Below are positions 1 to 5,677 of a stretch of DNA of 6,172 bases, one piece after another (positions within the stretch are counted from its first letter, which is position 1; every line of letters begins with the position of its first letter). The DNA comes from Bacillota bacterium (GTDB lineage: Bacteria > Bacillota_C > Negativicutes > Sporomusales > Sporomusaceae). The position numbers were made by a program, and so were the translations under genes. Below the pieces are notes generated by a model that was not told the DNA's origin, made no database searches, and saw only the letters and a program-made list of their open reading frames with translations. The stretch is from assembly GCA_023441125.1 (NCBI GenBank), contig JAEZQV010000282.1, positions 1-6,172 on the forward strand, read 5' to 3'.

Positions 1-2868
1 TTTGACCAGAAAGTCTTTATTCCTGTCGATTTCCCCGAGGCGAGCATCCTTCCCCTTAACGGCCGCCAGCGCGGCGAGCAGCCGGTCGGCTCTCTCCCGG
101 GTACCTTCCCCCCGGTCCTGGTGATCCAGCCATTCTTCACAGGCCAAACGGAATTCCTCGCCTAAATTCATTGCGGCCGCTGCCGCAATATCGCCGGCAA
201 GTTTTTCCCGGAGCTGCCGGACGCCCATGAACATCCCCAGGCCGAATTCGGCATTGTCTTCAAACAGCGAATTGCCCCAGGCCGGTCCATGGCCCCGGTG
301 ATTTTTGGCATACGGCACCGAGGGCGCACTGCCGGCCCAGACCGAAGAACAGCCGGTCGCATTGGCTACCATCATCCTGTCGCCAAACAATTGTGTGACC
401 AGTTTGGCATAAGGGGTCTCGGTGCAGCCGGCGCAAGCCCCCGAGAATTCAAGCAGCGGCTGGGCGAACTGACTCCCCTTTACGGTGAAGAGTTTTAAAG
501 GATTGGCCTTTGGCGGAAGGCTCAGGGCATATTCCCACAGACTGCTTTGCGTCAGTTCAGTCGCCAGCGGCTTCATCTCCAGGGCTTTTTGCCTGGACGG
601 ACAAACCTGGGCGCAATTGCCGCAGCCGGTACAATCGTAAGGGGAAACGACAATGGCAAAAGTAAGGCCGGGCAGACCGGCAGCCGCTTTGCCGCTAAAG
701 CCGGCCGGCGCCTTTTGCCGCTCTGCCTCATTGAACAATACCGGCCGGATAGCAGCATGCGGACAAACATAGGCGCACTGGTTGCACTGGCTGCAGTGTT
801 CGGGCCGCCAGGCGGGAACATGTGTGGCAATGCCGCGTTTCTCATAGGCGGAAGTACCCAGCGGGAAGGTCCCGTCCTCCATGCCCAGGAAGGCGCTGAC
901 CGGCAAGTAATCCCCTTCCTGCCGGTTCATCGGCACCAAAATGTTGTTAATGAACGCCGGCGCATCATTCGCGGCGTAAGCGGACTCCCGGGCCTGTTGC
1001 CAGGCGGCCGGCACCTGGACTTTGACACAGGCATCGATCCCCCTGTCAATAGCGGCCTGGTTCATGGTGACAATTTTTTCACCTTTTGCTCCGTACGATT
1101 TGAGCGCTGCCGCTTTTAAATAGCTGACGGCCTCCTCTATCGGAATAATAGCGGCGATTTTAAAGAAAGCCGCCTGCATAATCATATTGATCCGGCCGCC
1201 GAGGCCAAGCTCCCGGGCAATGCCGACAGCGTCCACCGTGTAAAAGTTAATGTCGTTTTCCCAGATATACCGTTTCATCACGGCCGGCAGCTTTTCTGCC
1301 AGTTCCGGCCCGGTCCAGGTGCAGTTTAAGAGGAAACTGCCGCCTTTTCTTAAGCCTGCCAGCACATTGTATTTAGCTACATAGGATTGGTTGTGACAGG
1401 CAATAAAGTCGGCTGTGTTGATAAGGTAAGGGGACTTTATCGGCTGTTTGCCAAAACGCAGATGCGAAATGGTAACGCCGCCCGATTTCTTGGCATCATA
1501 GGTAAAGTACCCCTGCGCATACATAGCGGTATGATCGCCGATAATCTGGATGGCGTTCTTATTAGCGCCTACGGTGCCGTCCGAGCCGAGCCCCCAGAAC
1601 TTGCAGGCTTTGACCCCGGGCCCGGTAGTGTCAATAGCCTGCCCCAGCGGCAGTGAACTGTGGTTTACATCGTCAACAATGCCGACGGTAAAGTGATCTT
1701 TGGGCTGGGCGGCCTTAAGATTGTCAAAAACAGCCTGAATGTGGCCGGGAATAACATCTTTGCCGCCGATACCGCAGCGTCCGCCCACAATCACCGGCTG
1801 CCACTCCCCGCCGTAAAAAGCGGACTTTACATCAAGATACAGCGGTTCGGCCAAAGCCCCCATTTCCTTGGTGCGATCCAGGACAGCAATTTTTTTGACG
1901 GTGCGAGGGATATATTTAAAGAAATGCTCGATGGAAAAGGGCCGGTAGAGGTGCACGGTCAGCAAACCGACTTTTTCGCCGCCGGCATTGAGGAAGTCGA
2001 CCACTTCTGCAATGGCCTCGCACATGGAACCCATGGCAATAATCAGCCGGTCCGCATCGGGTGCCCCATAGTAATTGAAAAGATGGTATTCCCGGCCGGT
2101 AAGCCTGCTAATCGCCTGCATATAGCCTTCGACAATATCGGGCAGGGCTTGATGATACCGGTTGGCTACCTCCCGCTGCTGAAAATAGATATCGGAATTT
2201 TGCACCGTTCCCCGCAAAACCGGATGATCGGGATTCAATGCCCGGCGGCGGAATTCCGCCAGTGCCTCACCGTCTAATAACTCGGCCAATTCTTCGTATT
2301 CCAGGACTTCAATTTTTTGCACTTCGTGCGAAGTCCGGAAACCATCAAAAAAGTTCAGAAAGGGAACGCGGCCTTTAATGGCGGCCAAATGGGCCACCGC
2401 GGCTAAATCCATAACCTGCTGCACACTGCTTTCGGCCAGCATGGCAAAGCCCGTTTGCCTTGTCGCCATAACGTCGGAGTGATCGCCGAAAATACTGATG
2501 GCATTGGCGCCGGCAACCCGGGCGCTGACATGAAAAACACCCGGCAGCAGTTCGCCGGCAATTTTATACATGTTAGGAATCATTAGCAGCAAACCTTGCG
2601 AGGCTGTATAGGTAGTAGTCAAAGCGCCGGCTTGCAGCGAACCATGCACCGCCCCGGCCGCACCGCCCTCGGACTGCATCTCGACAATTTTTACAGTCTG
2701 ACCAAACAAGTTCTGCCTGCCTTGCGCCGACCACTCATCCACATGTTCGGCCATATTGGACGACGGCGTGATCGGATAGATGGCGGCAACATCGGTAAAA
2801 GCATACGAAATATAGGCTGCAGCAGTATTGCCATCCATTGTTTTCATGGTTCTCCTGATTTTGTTCAT
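1..2868 (-). CDS. nifJ: Pyruvate:ferredoxin (flavodoxin) oxidoreductase, partial (C-terminus beyond left edge)
   Basis: Cytoplasmic TPP- and Fe-S-dependent enzyme interconverting pyruvate + CoA and acetyl-CoA + CO2 with reduced ferredoxin or flavodoxin. The frame is open from 2868 to the left edge (956 codons); the single-chain family is about 1170-1200 residues, so roughly 215-240 are missing. Seen: the YPITPSS substrate/TPP motif (31-37), EMQSEGGAAGAVHG with Glu67, Arg117 after HVSA, GDHSD, LDRTKE, a ferredoxin-like domain with Cys692/695/698/702 and Cys746/749/752/756 (two 4Fe-4S clusters), then Cys812, Cys815 and Cys840 of the third cluster, whose fourth ligand and the GDGWA TPP motif lie outside. 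The start at 2868 has a GGGAG-type site about 8 nt upstream; in-frame ATGs at 2847 and 2838 are alternatives, 2847 with its own AGGAGA only 3 nt away. It follows a T-box leader, suggesting a biosynthetic as well as fermentative role. The family call is very secure; preference for pyruvate over another 2-oxoacid is inferred from full-length similarity. Confidence 0.97.
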   Translation of the reverse strand, partial: MNKIRRTMKTMDGNTAAAYISYAFTDVAAIYPITPSSNMAEHVDEWSAQGRQNLFGQTVKIVEMQSEGGAAGAVHGSLQAGALTTTYTASQGLLLMIPNMYKIAGELLPGVFHVSARVAGANAISIFGDHSDVMATRQTGFAMLAESSVQQVMDLAAVAHLAAIKGRVPFLNFFDGFRTSHEVQKIEVLEYEELAELLDGEALAEFRRRALNPDHPVLRGTVQNSDIYFQQREVANRYHQALPDIVEGYMQAISRLTGREYHLFNYYGAPDADRLIIAMGSMCEAIAEVVDFLNAGGEKVGLLTVHLYRPFSIEHFFKYIPRTVKKIAVLDRTKEMGALAEPLYLDVKSAFYGGEWQPVIVGGRCGIGGKDVIPGHIQAVFDNLKAAQPKDHFTVGIVDDVNHSSLPLGQAIDTTGPGVKACKFWGLGSDGTVGANKNAIQIIGDHTAMYAQGYFTYDAKKSGGVTISHLRFGKQPIKSPYLINTADFIACHNQSYVAKYNVLAGLRKGGSFLLNCTWTGPELAEKLPAVMKRYIWENDINFYTVDAVGIARELGLGGRINMIMQAAFFKIAAIIPIEEAVSYLKAAALKSYGAKGEKIVTMNQAAIDRGIDACVKVQVPAAWQQARESAYAANDAPAFINNILVPMNRQEGDYLPVSAFLGMEDGTFPLGTSAYEKRGIATHVPAWRPEHCSQCNQCAYVCPHAAIRPVLFNEAERQKAPAGFSGKAAAGLPGLTFAIVVSPYDCTGCGNCAQVCPSRQKALEMKPLATELTQSSLWEYALSLPPKANPLKLFTVKGSQFAQPLLEFSGACAGCTETPYAKLVTQLFGDRMMVANATGCSSVWAGSAPSVPYAKNHRGHGPAWGNSLFEDNAEFGLGMFMGVRQLREKLAGDIAAAAAMNLGEEFRLACEEWLDHQDRGEGTRERADRLLAALAAVKGKDARLGEIDRNKDFLVK

Positions 2869-2890
2869 AAATCCCTCTCCCTTTATAAAT

Positions 2891-2931
2891 ATAAAAGCGC
2901 CCCTAATCAACGTACAGTTGAATAGGGGCGC
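2891..2931 (-). terminator. T-box regulated intrinsic terminator upstream of nifJ
   Basis: Minus-strand hairpin with arms 2931-2917 and 2911-2897, a 15-bp stem with a single U-U mismatch and 5-nt loop, followed directly by TTTTAT. It lies between the leader promoter and the nifJ start, and its 5' arm overlaps the antiterminator, so it is the attenuation point and not the end of a gene. Confidence 0.93.
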
Positions 2932-2950
2932 AGATGCGCGATACCACCCT
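2924..2950 (-). promoter_or_regulatory. T-box antiterminator
   Basis: On the minus strand AGGG (2950-2947) pairs with CCCU (2927-2924) and GCG (2939-2937) pairs with CGC (2930-2928). This leaves the 7-nt bulge UGGUAUC, whose UGGU contacts the free acceptor end of uncharged tRNA. The 3' half of this fold is the 5' arm of the terminator stem, so the two structures are mutually exclusive, as expected for transcriptional T-box control. Confidence 0.88.
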
Positions 2951-3196
2951 AATTTATAACTCTTATGATCGGTCCAGCAACCGACTCCCGGTTAACGCCC
3001 GGATGGCGCCTCTGCCTAATCAAAGCAGGCTGCAGCCTGCAATTTCGGAGAAGAGTTCATGGGTGATTTACTCAGCAACAACTCCGCACCGGCTCTCAGC
3101 AATCCCGGTTCTCTGTAGCTTTCGTTTTATTGCCTTTATTCCCAATCATCACTTTTGTAGTGGTGTTTATGCAATTTTTTAAGATGCTTAGTGTGA

Positions 3197-3225
3197 ATTA
3201 TGCCATTTATTTCTATTTCTGTCAA
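3197..3225 (-). promoter_or_regulatory. Sigma-A type promoter for the T-box leader/nifJ
   Basis: Minus strand: a perfect -35 TTGACA (3225-3220), a 17-nt spacer, and -10 CATAAT (3202-3197, one mismatch to TATAAT). The predicted transcription start is near 3190, giving a leader of about 320 nt before the nifJ start at 2868. Position and strand fit the T-box leader exactly. Confidence 0.88.
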
Positions 3226-3316
3226 TAACTCTTTTGGTCTTTATCCAAACAAATTCCGCTATGTTTTCGCAAATATCATAGCAGTTTTTCGGCTGTCGGC
3301 CTGTAATATTTCCCGG

Positions 3317-3357
3317 GAAATTGTCTAATGTCCTCATTGTACATACAAAACAATTTC
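3317..3357. repeat. Inverted repeat in the divergent intergenic region
   Basis: GAAATTGT (3317-3324) and ACAATTTC (3350-3357) form an 8-bp inverted repeat with a 25-nt centre that itself contains TTGTA-CA-TACAA (3337-3348). It sits between the nifJ leader promoter and the secreted-protein gene at 3496, in a stretch (3226-3480) with no credible gene. It could be an operator or chance AT-rich symmetry; no regulator family is recognisable. Confidence 0.3.
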
Positions 3358-3482
3358 TGTCCGCTGGTTTGCGCGGCCATGAAAACACCAAAAAAATTTC
3401 CTGTCCCCATGTTCTGCACATGTTGTTATTTACCTAGAATTATGATTTGATAATGCGAAACACTAAAGTTAAATACAGTTGA

Positions 3483-3488
3483 AGGAGG
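3483..3488 (+). promoter_or_regulatory. Ribosome binding site that sets a TTG start
   Basis: AGGAGG is a perfect Shine-Dalgarno sequence 7 nt before the TTG at 3496. No ATG lies at suitable spacing, and the first in-frame ATG (3562) would cut into the signal peptide, so TTG is the supported start. Confidence 0.85.
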
Positions 3489-3495
3489 GATAATA

Positions 3496-4110
3496 TTGGG
3501 GAAAAACAGCATAAAGCGCAGGCAATTGAGACTCAAATTTAAGCGCCGCACCGCTGCTTTAATGGGTGCTGCGATCATGACGGGAGCCGTATTGTCTGGT
3601 ATGCCGGCTACCAAAGCCCTCGCTGCCGAAACAACTGCAGATGTGTATCCGTTAAAAGCAGCCATTGCGCAACACGTTTCCGATGATTCCCGTCCGCCCG
3701 GCCGTGACTGGCACCAGCACAAGTACAGCTGGCCAAGTTCTGATGAAAATCAGGCGTGGTATCAGGATGGAAAAATTTATTACCGCAGTGATAACAACAA
3801 CCATAGGCACCACTGGCGGAATGTTGACAAAAGCCACGCCTATCTGCGGGACGGCAAGCTTTATTACGACAGTGACAACGGCTATACCGGCGCTTATGCC
3901 GCCTATGTCAATAGTCCTGTGGATTATGTAAAAGACTCTGCCGCCCAATATGGTTTTGATGCTAACCGCGACTCCTTCGCACTGCTTACCGCTTCCAGTC
4001 AGCGGGCCGTCGTGGAAGTACGCCGGAATGATACCGGCAAGCTCTATAACGTTATCCTGGAGCGGGCCTCCGACCGCGACTGGACGATTGTCGATGTGCG
4101 CGCGGCATAG
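3496..4110 (+). CDS. Secreted His/Tyr-rich hypothetical protein with internal duplication
   Basis: A 204-residue protein that I do not recognise as a named family. The first 44 residues form an export signal: a basic n-region (KRRQLRLKFKRR, about 7-18), a hydrophobic core (about 19-37), and an Ala-x-Ala type cleavage site near ALA-AE (41-45). The mature part starts with a His/Trp/Tyr-rich section (about 70-130) with two copies of a short unit: QAWYQDGKIYYRSDN (86-100) and HAYLRDGKLYYDSDN (114-128), 28 residues apart, separated by a histidine cluster (HRHHW, 103-107). The C-terminal 65 residues (about 140-204) have alternating hydrophobic strands and end in WTIVDV, like a small alpha/beta exported domain. 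The TTG start is fixed by AGGAGG. It is transcribed alone, divergent from nifJ and convergent with the signalling operon. I saw no convincing -35/-10 pair upstream. Extracellular or cell-wall location is likely; metal or glycan binding through the His/Tyr units is only a guess. Confidence 0.85.
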   Translation: MGKNSIKRRQLRLKFKRRTAALMGAAIMTGAVLSGMPATKALAAETTADVYPLKAAIAQHVSDDSRPPGRDWHQHKYSWPSSDENQAWYQDGKIYYRSDNNNHRHHWRNVDKSHAYLRDGKLYYDSDNGYTGAYAAYVNSPVDYVKDSAAQYGFDANRDSFALLTASSQRAVVEVRRNDTGKLYNVILERASDRDWTIVDVRAA

Positions 4111-4156
4111 CCAGACCGGCCAAAACGCAGCTTGAACCACCCCAGAAACGACACCG

Positions 4157-4199
4157 AAGTCAGCCCGCTTATAACGTCCTGTTATAGGCGGGCTGACTT
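4157..4199. repeat. 19-bp inverted repeat (stable hairpin without U-tract)
   Basis: Arms 4157-4175 and 4181-4199 are complementary over 19 bp with one G-U type pair, around a 5-nt loop. The stem is G+C rich in the middle. Neither strand has a T-run after it (ATGTGC on plus, CGGTGTCG on minus), so it is not a standard intrinsic terminator. It lies 47 bp after the secreted-protein stop and could protect the mRNA 3' end, act as a backup transcription block, or be a dispersed repeat. Confidence 0.75.
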
Positions 4200-4239
4200 A
4201 TGTGCAAGCGCATTCCATGCTACCGGCAAACAATAGGCG

Positions 4240-4291
4240 AAAAAGGCAACGCCGGTAATTTACTTTATAAGCAAATTACCGGCGTTTTTTT
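4240..4291. terminator. Intrinsic terminator between convergent genes, probably bidirectional
   Basis: A perfect 14-bp stem (4248-4261 with 4273-4286), 11-nt loop, followed on the plus strand by a seven-T run (4285-4291). On the minus strand the stem is followed by GCC and then five T (4244-4240), so it may also end the signalling operon. It serves the secreted-protein gene ending at 4110 on plus and the CheX-domain gene ending at 4361 on minus. Confidence 0.92.
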
Positions 4292-4360
4292 GGTCCGGAC
4301 GCTTAGCGCCGCCAGGCTGTCCTGCTAATATCTCCCGGTATGAATTCACCCCGCAGCCTC

Positions 4361-5227
4361 TCAGGGCTTGCTCAGCGTCAAAACCAGCTCCATCTCGCCA
4401 AAAGAAGTACCGATACCCACCCGGCAGATCCCGCCGGTTTCAGGAATATCATCCTGCCGGACAGCCTGCGGTCCCAGATCGGCTTTAATACCGTCATTGG
4501 ACAGGACACTGCAAAAGACACCGTTATGGACATTCATAAATTCCCCGGCACTGTCCAGCGCCAATTCATCAACCGCTGCCAATTTCTCCCCGTAAAAGCG
4601 GCTGGCAATTTCCAGCAATACGGCTTCACCCATGGCTAAGCCCGTTACCAGCGCAATATCGCCATGGATAGGCTGCGAAACAAAGTAAGCGGGCGCCGCT
4701 ATTTTGGCCGGCTGTATAATATACGGCGTATCATTCAAAAGCCGTACAATATTGCGCAGCGTTAAACCGACATAATTATATAATAATTCGGCTTGGTCAC
4801 CCGCAGCGGAAAAGTCGGCCAGCCTTTTGACAAGCTTACTGTCAGCCGCTTCGTCCTGTTCCGTGAGGCCATATTCCTCCCGAAAGGCCGCTAAGGCCCG
4901 TTCGACTGCGGCTAACGACAGATAGCCCTTATCGGTAATTGCCTGCATTAAGGAAAGATGGCCTTTGCCCTGCAGGGCCAATAAGGCTTCCACCTGTTCC
5001 GCCGAAAGATAGCCTAAACTCTCGGCCAGCTGTCCAAACTTTTGATCCTTCTGACGCTGTAAATTATGTACTGCTTCCACCTCGGCAGCCGTCATCAAGC
5101 CGGCATTCATCGCCAGGATTCCCAGTTTTACCTTCACTGCCTGCTCATAGGCCAGTATGTCCGAGAGCTGGGCGGTAGTTAATAAGCCGGCATTCAACAA
5201 ATAATTGCCAAAAGAATGAGTAAACAT
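4361..5227 (-). CDS. CheX-type CheY-P phosphatase domain fused to four MshEN-like repeats
   Basis: A 288-residue soluble protein with no signal peptide or membrane segment. Residues 5-115 contain four copies of a helical unit with exact 29-residue period: Gly at 7, 36, 65 (Met94 in copy 4) and Gly at 14, 43, 72, 101, followed by hydrophobic pairs, with Gln57 and Gln86 closing copies 2 and 3. This matches the MshEN c-di-GMP motif (24 residues plus a 5-residue spacer), but its leading Arg is Ser5, Lys34, Lys63 and Ser92. After a linker (about 116-155), residues 156-288 are a CheX/CheC-like domain with Asp225-x3-Glu229-x2-Asn232 and Pro253, matching the family's phosphatase signature, and a typical GTSFGEMELVLTL end. 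AAGGAG lies 6 nt before ATG. It is third in an operon, 28 bp after the receiver gene, its probable substrate. The CheX call is good; c-di-GMP binding is hypothesis. Confidence 0.82.
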   Translation of the reverse strand: MFTHSFGNYLLNAGLLTTAQLSDILAYEQAVKVKLGILAMNAGLMTAAEVEAVHNLQRQKDQKFGQLAESLGYLSAEQVEALLALQGKGHLSLMQAITDKGYLSLAAVERALAAFREEYGLTEQDEAADSKLVKRLADFSAAGDQAELLYNYVGLTLRNIVRLLNDTPYIIQPAKIAAPAYFVSQPIHGDIALVTGLAMGEAVLLEIASRFYGEKLAAVDELALDSAGEFMNVHNGVFCSVLSNDGIKADLGPQAVRQDDIPETGGICRVGIGTSFGEMELVLTLSKP

Positions 5228-5255
5228 CCCTGTCTCCTTTTCTCCCGTTAAGGAA

Positions 5256-5639
5256 CTATTTTTCTGCGGCCAAGCCGTTCTGTGCCAGAACCAATTGCAC
5301 CACAGCCAGCAGCTTGTCCTCCTGAATAGGCTTAATTACATAATTCTTGGCTCCGTTTTGCAGTGCGTCAAGCACAATGTGCTTTTGTCCCAGGGCACTG
5401 ACCACAATTATACTGGCATCGGCATAGCCGGCGACAAGCCGCTTAATCGTTTCAATGCCCCCAATGCCCGGCATGGTAATATCCATCGTGACCAGATCAG
5501 GCCGGCATTGCGGATACTGGCTGATCGCCTGCTCGCCGTTACTCGCTTCCCCTACCACCTCGTGGCCTGCTTTTTCCAGCAGCCGGCGCAGGGTTGTTCT
5601 CATCATTAACGCATCATCCACAATCATAATTCGTGCCAT
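5256..5639 (-). CDS. CheY-type single-domain response regulator
   Basis: A 127-residue receiver with no output domain. Acidic pocket Asp8-Asp9, phospho-acceptor Asp53 in LVTMDITMPGIGG, switch Ser81 (in VVSALGQ) and Lys103 in the IKP motif are all present; the missing aromatic switch residue is replaced by Tyr100 (NYVIKP). It should be phosphorylated by a histidine kinase not seen here and act by protein-protein contact, in chemotaxis or another two-component output. The start ATG at 5639 follows GGGAG with a 6-7 nt gap. It lies 38 bp after the upstream CheX-like gene and 28 bp before the downstream one, so all three are probably co-transcribed, and the flanking phosphatase-type proteins suggest that dephosphorylation of Asp53 is the controlled step. 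Receiver identity is secure; the specific pathway is unknown. Confidence 0.95.
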   Translation of the reverse strand: MARIMIVDDALMMRTTLRRLLEKAGHEVVGEASNGEQAISQYPQCRPDLVTMDITMPGIGGIETIKRLVAGYADASIIVVSALGQKHIVLDALQNGAKNYVIKPIQEDKLLAVVQLVLAQNGLAAEK

Positions 5640-5677
5640 TTCGCTCTCCCTTTCCCTTTAGGCTTACATAGTAATGT

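Larger units (their letters stand above)
2891..3190 (-). promoter_or_regulatory. T-box leader (tRNA-sensing riboswitch), predicted isoleucine specific, controlling nifJ
   Basis: Read on the minus strand. The T-box sequence AGGGTGGTATCGCG lies at 2950-2937, close to the consensus AGGGTGGTACCGCG. Stem I can be folded by hand: a kink-turn with C-stem AGU 3153-3151/ACU 3056-3054, bulge GAU, tandem GA/GA (3147-3146/3058-3057) and UGGG 3144-3141/CCCA 3063-3060; an internal loop; then an 8-bp helix GGCAAUAA 3134-3127/UUGUUGCU 3081-3074; then an AGAGA segment and a distal arm closed by CCGG/CCGG. The 3' strand of the internal loop contains AGUA, then AUC (3067-3065), then an A. A specifier followed by a purine is the canonical placement, giving Ile. 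Stem II is GCAGGC/GCCTGC (3040-3025); a stem III-like hairpin AACCG/CGGTT sits at 2993-2979. The bulge UGGU would pair with ACCA, requiring discriminator A73, as in tRNA-Ile. T-box identity is near certain; Ile is probable. Confidence 0.95.

Noticed and set aside
547..1119. Open frame of 190 codons on the plus strand (and others at 1387-1656 and 1660-2277)
   Set aside because: They lie antisense to nifJ, whose reading frame is uninterrupted and matches the family along its full length; no ribosome binding sites, no recognisable protein.
3049..3060. UCU (Ser) or CUC (Leu) after GAAC as the T-box specifier
   Set aside because: These bases fall in the kink-turn C-stem below the specifier loop in the best hand fold; UCU would also need discriminator G73, against the UGGU bulge. 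A computed covariance fold could still overturn this.
2596..3182. Plus-strand open frames across the nifJ start and the T-box leader (2596-2925, 2934-3182)
   Set aside because: They are antisense to nifJ and the structured leader RNA, which explains the sequence better.
3188..3421. 77-codon minus-strand open frame in the intergenic region
   Set aside because: No Shine-Dalgarno before its ATG, it overlaps the consensus leader promoter, and the protein shows no family pattern.
3514..3600. Twin-arginine (Tat) signal in the secreted protein
   Set aside because: The RR pairs lack the S/T-R-R-x-F-L-K context; a general Sec signal with an Ala-x-Ala site fits better.
3652..4140. 162-codon minus-strand frame opposite the secreted-protein gene
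   Set aside because: The plus-strand frame has a perfect ribosome binding site, a signal peptide and a matching terminator; the minus frame has none.
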